Both the position numbers and the translations under genes were made by a program. Positions 47,770 through 57,377 of a stretch of DNA of 64,000 nt are shown piece after piece (the first letter of the stretch is position 1; each line of letters starts with the position of its first letter). This stretch comes from Lactobacillus kalixensis DSM 16043 (GTDB lineage Bacteria > Bacillota > Bacilli > Lactobacillales > Lactobacillaceae), in assembly GCF_001434335.1 (NCBI RefSeq), contig NZ_AZFM01000006.1:1-64000 (forward strand), read 5' to 3'. The notes beneath the pieces are model-generated. The model saw nothing but the letters and a program-made list of their open reading frames with translations, was not told the DNA's origin and did not search any database.

Positions 47770-50250
47770 ATGGCCACAAAAGAAAGAATTCGTGAAATGC
47801 CACTTGAACAGGTTATGGGTGAACGTTTTGGACGATATTCTAAATATATTATTCAAGAACGTGCCTTGCCTGATATTAGAGATGGTTTAAAGCCAGTTCA
47901 ACGTCGTATTCTTTATGCGATGTATCAAGATAATAATACTTACGATAAAGCATTTAAAAAAGCTGCTAAGGCTGTAGGTAATATTATGGGTAACTATCAC
48001 CCCCACGGTGATAGTTCAATTTATGGTGCTTTAGTTCACTTGTCACAAGACTGGAAGATGCGTGAACCACTTGTTGAAATGCACGGAAATAATGGTTCAA
48101 TGGATGGCGATGGTCCAGCTGCCATGCGTTATACTGAATCTCGATTGAGTAAAATTTCTAATATGCTTTTACAAGATATCGATAAAGACACAGTTAATAT
48201 GGTCCTCAACTTCGATGATACTGAGTATGAACCAACCGTTTTACCAGCTAAATTCCCTAATTTATTAGTTAATGGGTCAACCGGAATTTCAGCCGGGTAC
48301 GCGACAGAAATCCCACCACATAATTTAAGCGAAGTAATTGATGCTACAATTTATTTGTTAAAGCACCCAGACGCTAGCTTATCTGACTTAATGAAATTTG
48401 TTAAAGGACCAGACTTCCCAACTGGTGCTATTGTTATGGGAACAAAAGGAATTAAGGAAGCTTATGAAACTGGTCGAGGCAGAATTCAGGTTAGAGCTAA
48501 GACTAGTATTCAAGAAATTAGAGGCCATAGACAAGAAATTGTAATTACTGAAATTCCATTTGATGTTAACAAAGCGATGATGGTTAAAAAAATTGATGAA
48601 ATTCGCTTAAACAAAGAAATTGATGGGATTGCAGAAGTTCGTGATGAAACTGATCGCCACGGATTATCAATCGTAATTGAGCTTAAGAAAGATGCAGATG
48701 CACAAAATATTCTAAATTACTTATTTAAGAATACTGATTTGCAAGTTTCTTATAATTTCAATATGGTTGCAATTGATCATATGACACCTGTTCAAGTCGG
48801 GTTAAAGCGTATTTTATCTTCATACCTTGAACATGATGAAGAAGTTATCACTAAGAGGACTAAATACGATTTAAACAAGGCTGAAGGTCGTCTTGAAATT
48901 ATCCAAGGTTTAATCCATGCAATGGATATTTTGGATGAAGTAATTAAAACAATCCGCGCTTCTAAGAATAAGGCAGATGCTAAGAAGAATATTATTGCAG
49001 CTTACCAATTTACTGAACGTCAAGCTGAAGCTATTGTTTCTTTACAATTGTATCGTTTGACTAATACTGATGTAGATGCATTAATTGCTGAACAAAAAGA
49101 ATTAAATGAAAAAGTTGCTGTTTATAGAAAGTTGTTATCAGATCGCGCTACTCTTGAAAAGCAAATTATCAAGGAATTAAATGCAGTAAAGAAAGAATTT
49201 GGTAATCCAAGAAGAACGGAAATTTCTAAGGAAAGCGCTAAAGTCGAGATTGATGAAAAAGCTCTGGTGGCTGATGAACAAGTTAGAGTTTTAATCAGTC
49301 GTGATGGCTACTTGAAACGTTCTTCACTTCGTTCATATCAATCAACCGATAGTGCTGATAATGGTTTGCCAGAAAGTGATAAAGTTATTTACGAGAAAAC
49401 TGTATCAACTTTGACTAACCTTTACTTGTTTACAAATAGAGGCAACTTGATTTATCGTCCTGTTCATGAATTAGTTGAAACAAAATGGAAAGAAACAGGT
49501 CAACATTTATCTCAAGAAATCGGATTATCACCTGACGAGCAAATTATTCGTGTATTTGAAATTGATTCTCTTGATGAAGAAATGAATTTCCTAATGGCAA
49601 CAAATGATGGTTATATCAAGCAGGTTCAATTAAGCAATTTACAACCAACTAGAACTTATCGTTCTCGAGCAATAACGGCTATGAAGATGAAAGATGATAA
49701 TAGTCGTATGCTTAGAGTTGATTATATAAAGCCAGATTCTCAAGCTGAAATAACTTTATTTACTAATAAGGCATATGCTGTAAAATATGATATTTCAGAA
49801 GTTCCTGAATCTGGTGGTAAAGCAGCGGGTGTTAAATCTGTTAACTTGAAAGATGATGATTTCGTTGTTGGCTATACTTTAGTTGATCCAGAATATGTTG
49901 ATTTAATAAAGGTAGGATTGGTTACGCAAAGAGGAGCCTTTAAGCAGTTTAATTTAAATATTGTCAACAAAGTCTCAAGAGCAAAACGTGGGGTAATGGT
50001 CCTAAGAGAACTAAAAGCTAAGCCACATAGAGTTGCTGCAATAGTTTCGTATGGTCAAAATCATATCTTAAATTTAACCACTTCAAGTGAACGTCATCTT
50101 GAAGTTAATACGACTGACTTCCCATTAGGCGATCGTTATTCAAACGGATCATTTATTGTTGAACCAACAACTGATGGTACTCCGGTTAGCCTTGAGTTAG
50201 GACGTCCAATTAGTGATAAAGGTAAAGACGTTTCAGACTTGTTCGAGTAA
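47770..50250 (+). CDS. parC: DNA topoisomerase IV subunit A
   Basis: The DNA-cleaving subunit. The 826-residue protein has the winged-helix domain with the active Tyr121 (AAMRYTESRLS) and the quinolone region HPHGDSSIYGALVHLSQDWK at 77-96. A coiled-coil gate and a C-terminal beta-pinwheel complete it. The position equal to pneumococcal ParC Asp83 is Gly86 here, while the Ser equal to Ser79 is kept (Ser82). It follows parE by 15 bp. Confidence 0.96.
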   Translation: MATKERIREMPLEQVMGERFGRYSKYIIQERALPDIRDGLKPVQRRILYAMYQDNNTYDKAFKKAAKAVGNIMGNYHPHGDSSIYGALVHLSQDWKMREPLVEMHGNNGSMDGDGPAAMRYTESRLSKISNMLLQDIDKDTVNMVLNFDDTEYEPTVLPAKFPNLLVNGSTGISAGYATEIPPHNLSEVIDATIYLLKHPDASLSDLMKFVKGPDFPTGAIVMGTKGIKEAYETGRGRIQVRAKTSIQEIRGHRQEIVITEIPFDVNKAMMVKKIDEIRLNKEIDGIAEVRDETDRHGLSIVIELKKDADAQNILNYLFKNTDLQVSYNFNMVAIDHMTPVQVGLKRILSSYLEHDEEVITKRTKYDLNKAEGRLEIIQGLIHAMDILDEVIKTIRASKNKADAKKNIIAAYQFTERQAEAIVSLQLYRLTNTDVDALIAEQKELNEKVAVYRKLLSDRATLEKQIIKELNAVKKEFGNPRRTEISKESAKVEIDEKALVADEQVRVLISRDGYLKRSSLRSYQSTDSADNGLPESDKVIYEKTVSTLTNLYLFTNRGNLIYRPVHELVETKWKETGQHLSQEIGLSPDEQIIRVFEIDSLDEEMNFLMATNDGYIKQVQLSNLQPTRTYRSRAITAMKMKDDNSRMLRVDYIKPDSQAEITLFTNKAYAVKYDISEVPESGGKAAGVKSVNLKDDDFVVGYTLVDPEYVDLIKVGLVTQRGAFKQFNLNIVNKVSRAKRGVMVLRELKAKPHRVAAIVSYGQNHILNLTTSSERHLEVNTTDFPLGDRYSNGSFIVEPTTDGTPVSLELGRPISDKGKDVSDLFE

Positions 50251-50266
50251 TAATAAAAGTGCTTTC

Positions 50267-50301
50267 ACAGTGTCAAGTCATTTACTTTGACACTGTTTCT
50301 T
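50267..50301 (+). terminator. Terminator after parC
   Basis: ACAGTGTCAA pairs with TTGACACTGT, followed by TTCTTTTT. The 3' arm contains a consensus -35 TTGACA. Confidence 0.88.
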
Positions 50302-50315
50302 TTTAGGTACACAAT
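50287..50315 (+). promoter_or_regulatory. Candidate promoter of the lysR gene
   Basis: TTGACA (50287-50292) is followed after 17 bases by CACAAT (50310-50315), a 4/6 match to the -10. It overlaps the parC terminator, so termination and initiation may interfere. Confidence 0.4.
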
Positions 50316-50365
50316 GATGGTGAATACAGAGATTATTTTAATACAATAGAAAGAAGCTAATCATT

Positions 50366-51331
50366 ATGCCTAAAACAGATACAATACTCTCAGCAAAATC
50401 TCTTAGATATTTTTTGCAATTAGTTGATACTATGAATTACACTCAAGCTGCTCAAATTTTGGGAATTACGCAGCCAGCATTAACTCAGCAAATCAAAAAG
50501 CTTGAGCGTACAATCGGTGCGCCTTTATTTGGGCAAATGGGTAAAAAATTGTACTTAACTGAAGCCGGTAAAGAAATGAAAGTAGCGGCTTCTCAGCTAT
50601 TAGATACGATTAATTCTGTTGTAAATAATATTCAAGAATTTACACAATCGGATAAAGGAACGATTACAATTGGCGTTCTAGAAACATTAGATATCACAAT
50701 TTTGCGTCAATTTTTAACTAAATTCGCTGAAAAGTATCCAAACATTAGTATTAATGTTTATGATTTTGATTATGAAGATTTGTGGCGAGAATTAGATAAA
50801 AATATGATCGACATGGCTGTGATGTATTTACCGGATAATACTAAACGTGACGAAATAAATCTACATCATCAGTATGAACATCAGTTGATTTATCATGATC
50901 GTCTAGTTGTCTTAACTCACAAGAATACAGTTGAAGCCAATAAAGAATATCCAATTTCAAGGTTCTTAAAGAGAAAATGGATTTCATATCCACAAAATTA
51001 TTATTTAACAAATTTGATGAAGAACTACTTCGGAAGTAAGAGAAAACCAAACGTTGTTCTAACTTTGCCACGTCCAAAATATTTGATTGATGCAGCAGAG
51101 AATACAAAGATGGATACGTTCGTATCAAGAGAGTACTATGTCACTCATAAGAATGAAACTACGTTAACGCCAGTATATATTCAAAATGATAAAGAATTTG
51201 ATATTTCATTAGTTTACTTAAATGATAAAACTAACATTCCAAGAATCCAAAACTTCTTAAAAGAATGGAATATTTTCTTGGATAAAAAGGACTATTCTAG
51301 TAGACTAGAAGAAGAAAAGAAAATTCAGTGA
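50366..51331 (+). CDS. LysR-family transcriptional regulator
   Basis: A 321-residue LysR regulator. The N-terminal winged helix-turn-helix covers about 11-75 ([40 protein letters not shown]). The effector domain begins near [19 protein letters not shown]. The ligand is unknown; it may control the adjacent ppaC, 13 bp downstream, or distant genes. It starts at 50366 with AGAAAGAAG upstream. Confidence 0.87.
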   Translation: MPKTDTILSAKSLRYFLQLVDTMNYTQAAQILGITQPALTQQIKKLERTIGAPLFGQMGKKLYLTEAGKEMKVAASQLLDTINSVVNNIQEFTQSDKGTITIGVLETLDITILRQFLTKFAEKYPNISINVYDFDYEDLWRELDKNMIDMAVMYLPDNTKRDEINLHHQYEHQLIYHDRLVVLTHKNTVEANKEYPISRFLKRKWISYPQNYYLTNLMKNYFGSKRKPNVVLTLPRPKYLIDAAENTKMDTFVSREYYVTHKNETTLTPVYIQNDKEFDISLVYLNDKTNIPRIQNFLKEWNIFLDKKDYSSRLEEEKKIQ

Positions 51332-51344
51332 GGAGAAATTTTTA

Positions 51345-52280
51345 ATGGAAAAAGAATTAGTTTTTGGTCACCAAAATCCAGATACAGATGCAATTGGTAC
51401 TGCAATTGCGTTTTCATATTTGCAAAATAAGTTAGGTTACAATACTGAAGCTGTTGCTTTAGGTGAACCTAATGATGAAACAGCTTATGCTTTGAAAAAG
51501 TTTGGTTTTGAAGCACCTAGAGTTATTAAGACTGCTTCTAATGAAGTTGATGGTGTTATGCTTGTTGACCATAATGAACCACAACAAAGTGTTTCTGACA
51601 TCGATAAGGTTAAGGTAACTCACGTTGTAGATCACCATAGAATTATGAACTTTAATACTGCTGATCCATTGTACTATCGTGCAGAACCAAAAGGTTGTAC
51701 TTCAACCATCGTTTGGAAAATGTTCAATGAAAATGAAGTTGAAATTCCAAAGAACATCGCAGGTTTGATGCTTTCAGCAATTATTTCTGATACATTGCTT
51801 TTGAAGTCACCAACTTCTACTGAAGAAGATAAGGAAGCCATTGAAGCATTAGCAAAGATTGCTGACGTTGACTACAAAGAATACGGTTTAACAATGCTTA
51901 AGGCTGGTACTAACATTGCTGATAAGTCAGAAGAAGATTTAATTGATCTTGATGCTAAGAGCTTTGAATTAAACGGTAACAATGTTCGTGTTGCTCAGAT
52001 CAACGTTGTTGATTTACCAGAAGCAATGGAACGTAAAGAAGCATTTTTGAAAGCAATGGAAACTGCATCTAAAGAAAATAACTATGACATGTTTATGTTC
52101 TTAATTACTAACATCCTTGATTCTGATTCAGAAGCTCTAGTTGTTGGTTCTGATGAAAATAAGGCTATTTTTGAAAAAGCATTTGATAAGAAGCTGAATG
52201 ATTCAGAAGTTAAACTTCCAGGTGTTGTTTCTCGTAAGAAGCAAGTTGTTCCTCCATTAACTGATGCTTTTGAAGGTTAA
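51345..52280 (+). CDS. ppaC: Manganese-dependent inorganic pyrophosphatase
   Basis: A family II pyrophosphatase of the DHH superfamily that hydrolyses PPi. The 311-residue protein has [16 protein letters not shown] with metal ligands His9, Asp13 and Asp15. [11 protein letters not shown] and [12 protein letters not shown] supply the remaining ligands. The C-terminal DHHA2 domain ends with the substrate motif [23 protein letters not shown] precedes the ATG, and codon bias suggests high expression. Confidence 0.96.
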   Translation: MEKELVFGHQNPDTDAIGTAIAFSYLQNKLGYNTEAVALGEPNDETAYALKKFGFEAPRVIKTASNEVDGVMLVDHNEPQQSVSDIDKVKVTHVVDHHRIMNFNTADPLYYRAEPKGCTSTIVWKMFNENEVEIPKNIAGLMLSAIISDTLLLKSPTSTEEDKEAIEALAKIADVDYKEYGLTMLKAGTNIADKSEEDLIDLDAKSFELNGNNVRVAQINVVDLPEAMERKEAFLKAMETASKENNYDMFMFLITNILDSDSEALVVGSDENKAIFEKAFDKKLNDSEVKLPGVVSRKKQVVPPLTDAFEG

Positions 52281-52309
52281 TTTATTTAATTAATAATTGA
52301 ATAGAGAAG

Positions 52310-52342
52310 AAGTGACTAGTTTAGTAAATTAGCCACTTTTTC
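52310..52342 (+). terminator. Terminator after ppaC
   Basis: AAGTG-A-CTA and TAG-C-CACTT pair around GTTTAGTAAAT, followed by TTTT. Confidence 0.8.
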
Positions 52343-52368
52343 TGTTTCTATTTTTGAAGGGAGAAAAC

Positions 52369-52968
52369 ATGTCATTACCACAATTAAACTTAGATAAAAT
52401 TGAAGGTCCTACAGCAATAATTAAAACAAATCATGGTGATATTAAGATTCAACTGTTTGAGAAACAAGCTCCAATGACAGTTGAAAACTTTGTACGTTTA
52501 GCTCAAAAAGGTTATTATGATAATACAACATTTCATCGTGTGATTTCTGACTTTATGATTCAAGGCGGAGATCCAAAAGGAGATGGAACAGGTGGCGAAA
52601 GTATCTGGGGACATCCATTTGAAGATGAATTTTCAAATGAACTTTTTAATATCCGTGGTGCGCTTTCAATGGCAAATTCTGGTCCTAATACTAATGGAAG
52701 TCAATTCTTTATTGTCCAGAATAAAAATATGCCTAAGAGATACATTAAACAAATGGAGCCGTTAGGTTATCCCAAAGAAATTATTAAACAATATAAGCAA
52801 GGTGGAACACCATGGCTTGATGGAAGGCATACTGTTTTTGGTCAAGTGATTGATGGTATGGACGTTGTTGATGGGATTGCTAAGGTTAAGAAAAATAAAT
52901 TAGATAAGCCTATTGAAGACGTAATTATTAATACAATTAAAATTGAAGGTTCAAAATTCAATGATTAA
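52369..52968 (+). CDS. Cyclophilin-type peptidyl-prolyl isomerase
   Basis: A 199-residue cytoplasmic cyclophilin (no signal peptide) that speeds proline isomerisation. Active-site blocks are TTFHRVISDFMIQGGDPKGD, the stretch GALSMANSGPNTNGSQFFIV and WLDGRHTVFGQVIDGMDVVD. An insert of about 25 residues (KNMPKRYIKQMEPLGYPKEI) precedes the last motif, as in other lactobacillar members. GAAGGGAG precedes ATG 52369. Confidence 0.93.
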   Translation: MSLPQLNLDKIEGPTAIIKTNHGDIKIQLFEKQAPMTVENFVRLAQKGYYDNTTFHRVISDFMIQGGDPKGDGTGGESIWGHPFEDEFSNELFNIRGALSMANSGPNTNGSQFFIVQNKNMPKRYIKQMEPLGYPKEIIKQYKQGGTPWLDGRHTVFGQVIDGMDVVDGIAKVKKNKLDKPIEDVIINTIKIEGSKFND

Positions 52969-53017
52969 ACATAAAAAGGTTGTGAACGCGATGACAGTTC
53001 ACAACCTTTTTATGTTT
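52967..53017. terminator. Strong bidirectional terminator
   Basis: A perfect 21-bp stem (52967-52987 with 52997-53017), whose core is AAAAAGGTTGTGAAC with GTTCACAACCTTTTT. It overlaps the ends of the convergent cyclophilin and XRE genes. Confidence 0.92.
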
Positions 53018-53381
53018 ATTTGTTATTATTCATTGTTTTAAGCAAAACAATCAGAGATTTACTTACTTTTTCAGCATCTCCACTTGGTAATTTTCGGATT
53101 TCGTTAACGATTTTTTGGATGTACGCAGGATTAGTTTCCTTTGTAGGTCCATTAGGATAAACCTTTTTAACACGATAAGCGTTATTAATAATATCAGGAG
53201 TGGTAGTATTCAATGCTTGGGCAATTGAATCCAATTTTTGAATACTAATATTTTGATCTTTTGTTCTTTCTAAACGGGAAATAAAATTAACCGATAAATC
53301 GCTTAATTCAGCAAGATCCTCCTGTGTAAGTCTTTGATCACGTCTCCGGCGTGAAATTTCAACTCCTAGATTGACACTCAT
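53016..53381 (-). CDS. XRE-family helix-turn-helix regulator
   Basis: A 121-residue protein. Residues 5-65 form a phage Cro/C1-type helix-turn-helix (GVEISRRRRDQRLTQEDLAE, then VNFISRLERTKDQNISIQKL). A C-terminal helical tail (about 85-121) may dimerise. There is no peptidase or sensor domain. AAAGGATCTGAG precedes the ATG. It borders the 1.1-kb AT-rich gap, so it may regulate itself from there. Its target is unknown. Confidence 0.85.
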   Translation of the reverse strand: MSVNLGVEISRRRRDQRLTQEDLAELSDLSVNFISRLERTKDQNISIQKLDSIAQALNTTTPDIINNAYRVKKVYPNGPTKETNPAYIQKIVNEIRKLPSGDAEKVSKSLIVLLKTMNNNK

Positions 53382-53559
53382 TGGTGCTCAGATCCTTTCA
53401 TATAGTAGTAATTGTATTATTGTGGTTATCTTGTAAGGAAACAATATATACCTTAAACAATTTTAAACTAATTTATTTGTACATTGAAAGTATATTCATG
53501 TGTTTTAAAAAAAATTAATAAACAAAGAAAGATATATCAAATAACAGTTTATTCAGTCA

Positions 53560-53592
53560 AACGTATAGTTTATATACATTATACTATACGTT
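53560..53592. repeat. 10-bp inverted repeat in the AT-rich stretch
   Basis: AACGTATAGT and ACTATACGTT are exact complements separated by 13 bases. It lies 179 bases upstream of the XRE start and could be an operator. Confidence 0.5.
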
Positions 53593-54177
53593 ATTAGAAA
53601 AATATTCAAATAATATGATTGCGCGAATTTGATTTTCCGTTTGATTTTGATCTGTGGTAGCAAAAAATAGATGCGAGTTGATAATAATTTTTACTGAAAA
53701 ATAGAAAGAGAGTAGCAAATTTAGCTAGCAGGTGCTTCGTATAATGTATATTATGTAAAGTAATAAAAACAAATTGAGAGATAGTGTGTGATCGACTCAT
53801 TTTTGAACATGTATTGGTAATAATCCAATTATTGAATATCTGAAATTAATTCGTAGTAAGTAATCATCATATAATTTATTTCAGAATTTTAAAGTAAGAT
53901 ATTATTGATGTTTTAGATTGATCACATAAACATTTTAAAAACATTTATTATTACCTATTAAGTTATTCAATTAAAAATGATCGTAGAATTGCGATATATG
54001 CAGTTGCTGAAAATTGTAAATAGTATCTAAATGAATGCTAGTTTAAAATAATGAATCAAACGATTGTATATGATATTGATAAAATAGTTAAATTTACGTG
54101 ATTAATCATAAAACTAAAAATCATCAGATTTTGACTATTTACGAGATAGCTATAATGATCGACTGACATCTTTACTT

Positions 54178-54433
54178 AAAATCTTCTTTTAATGAAACAT
54201 ATGTTCTAAAATTGAAAAAGATCAATTTTTTGCTGTTAGTAATTAGTAAGTAGTCAACTTTGAAAATTTATTTAATTGGTTGAATAATTGCTAATTTTAA
54301 TACATATACTTTAGTTTCTTTATTTATATTCTCCCTACCATATCAAATCATAGAATAATGTTCGCTTTTTCGATTGAAATTTAGCGTTTTCAAAAAGCAA
54401 AACCTCATTATTTTGTAAAAATCTTCTTTTAAT
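54178..54433 (+). repeat. Direct repeat pair in the AT-rich stretch
   Basis: AAAATCTTCTTTTAAT occurs at 54178-54193 and again at 54418-54433, 240 bases apart. The second copy lies about 90 bases before the add start. Confidence 0.55.
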
Positions 54434-54523
54434 ACTAAAAATTACTGCTTTCTGTAGAAAAAAATGCTAGAATATTAACAATTTAACATTATTTAATGAA
54501 CAGAATTTACGAGGAGATTTAAA

Positions 54524-55531
54524 ATGCAAAATTTGATAGATATTCATCTTCATTTAGATGGTTCCTTACCCTTTGATACAGCTCAAAAACTCAGTAAATT
54601 ACATCATTTCCCTGCTCTTAATGATGATCAACTTCACCAAAAACTCTCTGTTTCAAAGGATTGTCATGATTTAAATGAATATTTAGAAAAATTTGCTTTT
54701 CCTTTGAAATTGATGCAAACCAAAACTGATTTAGAGATGATCGTTTTTGATTTATTAAGAGATCTACGCAAGCAAGGCTTTATCTATGTTGAAATTCGAT
54801 TTGCACCTCAGCTTCATACTCAAAAAGATCTGACACAGGAAGATGCAGTTAAAGCATGTGATATTGGTTATAAAAACTTCCTAAATTGGCAAGATGCGTT
54901 AAATGATGGTCAAGCTGATCTTCATGCGAACTTTATTTTATGCTGTATGCGAAAGCATGATAATGAAAAGAAAAATATGGAGACCGTTTTACTTGCAAAG
55001 AAAATGCTGAAGACTTCTCACGTTGTTGGTATTGATTTGGCCGGTGCTGAAACTCCAGAATTAGCCATTGAGAATTTCAAGCCATTATTTGATACAGCAA
55101 AAAAACTCGGAGTTCCTTATACAATACACGCAGGTGAAGCAATGGGCCCTGAATCAATTTATGAAGCATTGAGTTTAGGAACTAAACGAATTGGTCATGG
55201 GATTCGTTGTACCGAAGATTCAAAACTAGTGCAAGAACTGATTAAAGATCAAATTACTTTAGAGTGCTGCGCTACTTCAAATATGAATACCAAAGTTTTT
55301 GATCAATTAGAAACTTATCCAGTTAGAGATTTACTTCAGGAAAATGTACGGGTAACTTTGAATACTGATAACATGACAGTTTCAAATACTACCTTGCCTA
55401 AAGAATATAAGAAGCTGGAAGAAAAAACAGGACTATCAAAAGATGAAGAAAAGCAAATGCTGAAAAATTCGATTGCTGCATGCTTTGCTAGTCCTCAAGA
55501 AAAAGAAAGATTGAAAAAGTTAATTGGATAA
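54524..55531 (+). CDS. add: Adenosine deaminase
   Basis: Converts adenosine or deoxyadenosine to the inosine form in purine salvage, which matters in lactobacilli with limited purine synthesis. The 335-residue protein shows zinc ligands in DIHLHLDGS (His8, His10) and the catalytic segment TIHAGEAMGPES. Further blocks are RIGHGIRC, ECCATSNMNTK and TLNTDNMTVS. It is shorter and more divergent than the mammalian enzyme but keeps all of these motifs. ACGAGGAG precedes the ATG. It stands alone between a long AT-rich gap and a terminator. Confidence 0.92.
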   Translation: MQNLIDIHLHLDGSLPFDTAQKLSKLHHFPALNDDQLHQKLSVSKDCHDLNEYLEKFAFPLKLMQTKTDLEMIVFDLLRDLRKQGFIYVEIRFAPQLHTQKDLTQEDAVKACDIGYKNFLNWQDALNDGQADLHANFILCCMRKHDNEKKNMETVLLAKKMLKTSHVVGIDLAGAETPELAIENFKPLFDTAKKLGVPYTIHAGEAMGPESIYEALSLGTKRIGHGIRCTEDSKLVQELIKDQITLECCATSNMNTKVFDQLETYPVRDLLQENVRVTLNTDNMTVSNTTLPKEYKKLEEKTGLSKDEEKQMLKNSIAACFASPQEKERLKKLIG

Positions 55532-55579
55532 AAAATATCTCATATCATTACTTGTTTATGTTTTGATATGAGATATTTT
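55532..55579 (+). terminator. Terminator after add
   Basis: AAAATATCTCATATCA and TGATATGAGATATTTT form a perfect 16-bp stem around a 16-base loop. Confidence 0.8.
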
Positions 55580-55585
55580 AATTAT

Positions 55586-55615
55586 AGGAGATTTGTTATG
55601 GCTAAATTTCAGTGA
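55586..55615 (+). other. Ribosome-binding site with a five-codon reading frame
   Basis: AGGAGA is followed 6 bases later by ATG GCT AAA TTT CAG TGA, a well-placed initiation signal for the peptide MAKFQ. It looks like the start of a decayed gene, or a leader peptide with no gene after it. Confidence 0.35.
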
Positions 55616-55696
55616 TAATATTTTTGTTATCATGTGTTTATAACAATAGTACTATGCTTGTTCAGAGGTAATAATAAACTGGTTATAGCTACGTGC

Positions 55697-55738
55697 AAAA
55701 TAAAAGAAGTGACACAATAGCCACTCCTTTTATTTTTT
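55697..55738. terminator. Terminator of the second degV gene
   Basis: AAAATAAAAG-A-AGTG and CACT-C-CTTTTATTTT form a long stem around ACACAATAGC; on the minus strand it follows the degV stop. Confidence 0.82.
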
Positions 55739-56615
55739 ATTTAGTTAAATCGATTTTATCAATATCAATCATCCAAGCGATAGCAACTGACTTCTCACCT
55801 AGGTGTGTTGCAATAACTGGACTAAATTCAGCTACATCAACTGGCATACCTGGAAGCTTTTCTTCCCAGAAATCTTTAAGTTCTTCAGCTTGTTTTTCAT
55901 CATTAGAATGGAAAACAAATAGCCGTAACTTATCTTTATAGTCTAGTTTACTTATTCTATCTAGAGCAATGATTTCAATTTTATTAACAGCGCGCTTCAT
56001 TGAACGTATTTTGTCAAAAGCGACAATTTTACCATCTTCAAAAGTTAATAAAGGCTTAATATGAAGCATGGTTCCAATAAATGCACTTGCATTACTCAAA
56101 CGGCCACCACGACTCAAGTTTTTAAGGTCATCAACCACAAACAACTCATCAATGGTTTCAGAAATTTCATCCAATTTTTTGATGATTTCTTCTGGTGTAA
56201 ACCCATTTCTGATCATTTTTGCAGCAGCTAAAACTAAATATCCTTGTAATTTAACTGTCATCTTAGAGTCGTATGGATATAAATGATATTCAGGGTTATT
56301 ACGAGCGATGTTCTGTAAAGTTGAGTTATAGCCTGAAATACCACTCGATAAAGTAATATCAATAATTGCTTCATAACCTTCTGCATGTAACTTGTTATAA
56401 AGCTCAATCATTTTACCCATACTTGGCTGTGAAGTTTTAGGAAAAGCTGCTCCATGTCGTTGTGTTTCAAAAAGCTGTTCAGATGTGATATTAACGCCTT
56501 CCAAGTATTCTTTATCACCAATAATGACTGGAATAGGCATTACGATCACATTATTTTCCTTTACTTCTTTTTCGGTAAGTACACTTGTACTATCGGTTAC
56601 TAATGCAATCTTCAT
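55737..56615 (-). CDS. DegV-family fatty acid-binding protein (copy 2)
   Basis: A 292-residue DegV protein, homologous to the copy at 31564-32421. Conserved blocks are IALVTDSTSVLTEKEVKENN, FPKTSQPSMGKM, ITLSSGISGYNSTLQNIA and VVDDLKNLSRGGRLSNASAF. The family delivers fatty acids to the FakA kinase; two or more copies with different acyl preference are usual. The start at 56615 follows AAAGGG. It faces a MarR-like regulator in the same orientation, 68 bp apart. Confidence 0.87.
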   Translation of the reverse strand: MKIALVTDSTSVLTEKEVKENNVIVMPIPVIIGDKEYLEGVNITSEQLFETQRHGAAFPKTSQPSMGKMIELYNKLHAEGYEAIIDITLSSGISGYNSTLQNIARNNPEYHLYPYDSKMTVKLQGYLVLAAAKMIRNGFTPEEIIKKLDEISETIDELFVVDDLKNLSRGGRLSNASAFIGTMLHIKPLLTFEDGKIVAFDKIRSMKRAVNKIEIIALDRISKLDYKDKLRLFVFHSNDEKQAEELKDFWEEKLPGMPVDVAEFSPVIATHLGEKSVAIAWMIDIDKIDLTK

Positions 56616-56683
56616 TATATACCCTTTCATCTACGAATTTCATAGATGAATTATAGCATAAAAAGACGCTTTGATCGAATCGA

Positions 56684-57100
56684 TTAAAGCGAATCTACTC
56701 CACTCTTGTATTTTTGAGCTAAGCTAGTAAGCTCTTTTGAAAAGTTTGATAATTCATTTTGGTCAATATAAGAAGACAACGAACTTTCAATTTCTGCCAA
56801 AGCGTGTTTTAATTCACTAACCTTATTTAAGCCTGCTTCACTTAGTTTTACTTCTTTACTTGAATTTTTTTCTGAACGAGTAATTGTAACTAATTCCTTA
56901 GTTTTCTTTTGCTGAAGCTGACGACTTAAGGTAGATAAAGAAATCGATAATTCATCAGCTAACTCTCCCATAGTTAACGCGTGATTATCTGCATCGTCAA
57001 AGAATAAAAGAATCCTAGTTTGTGAAAGATTTAAACTACATTTGTGAAAAATTTCTTTTTTGATGTGATCTGCTATTGTGTTAAAAAATAAAACATTCAT
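56684..57100 (-). CDS. MarR-type winged-helix regulator
   Basis: A 138-residue protein with the MarR helical and winged-helix pattern. It reads LNLSQTRILLFFDDADNHAL, then LTMGELADELSISLSTLSRQ for the recognition helix and SSKEVKLSEAGLNKVSELKH for the wing. The ligand is unknown. I start at 57100, just after AAAGGAATG; a longer hydrophobic in-frame extension is untypical of MarR proteins. It may regulate itself, the adjacent degV, or the divergent rqcH. Confidence 0.75.
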   Translation of the reverse strand: MNVLFFNTIADHIKKEIFHKCSLNLSQTRILLFFDDADNHALTMGELADELSISLSTLSRQLQQKKTKELVTITRSEKNSSKEVKLSEAGLNKVSELKHALAEIESSLSSYIDQNELSNFSKELTSLAQKYKSGVDSL

Positions 57101-57276
57101 CTGAAAACATTCCTTTTTCCAAAGTAGAACCATAAGAATGGTTATGACTAAGTTTTTTAAAAAATAAGCTAGAAAAATTGTGAAAGATATCACTTTATAT
57201 TTCTATATCAATGAGCGTGAAACACTAAAATACTTAGTCGCTTTTTGAAGATCTAATGTATTTTTATTCAAAGTAT

Positions 57277-57285
57277 AGTATACCA
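57277..57285 (-). promoter_or_regulatory. Extended -10 promoter of the MarR-type gene
   Basis: Read leftward the sequence is TGGTATACT, a TG-N-TATACT extended -10, about 170 bases before the start codon. The -35 is poor. Confidence 0.4.
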
Positions 57286-57377
57286 GTTTTTTTGAAATAA
57301 TTCATCGCATTTTGCCAACTCACACTATATTCAAAGCTAGTGCTCTATCTTAAGATCTGTAAAATAAGTAATGCGAT

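Larger units (their letters stand above)
53382..54523. other. Long AT-rich non-coding stretch
   Basis: About 1.14 kb without a credible protein gene; the frames are closed by frequent stops and the base composition is clearly more AT-rich than the flanks. The ends hold the leftward XRE promoter and the add ribosome-binding site ACGAGGAG. Inside are an inverted repeat (53560-53592), a TATAAT-like hexamer (53740-53745) and a 16-base direct repeat at 54178 and 54418. I recognise no riboswitch, tRNA or known small RNA. Confidence 0.7.

Noticed and set aside
53735-53760. A 15-base match to the spacer and arm of loxP (CTTCGTATAATGTAT)
   Set aside because: The other arm does not form the required inverted repeat and nothing nearby suggests engineering. 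In very AT-rich DNA this is most likely chance; a -10-like TATAAT explains part of it.
53606-53800. 64-residue leftward open frame in the AT-rich stretch
   Set aside because: No ribosome-binding site, composition unlike a protein, and no recognisable domain.
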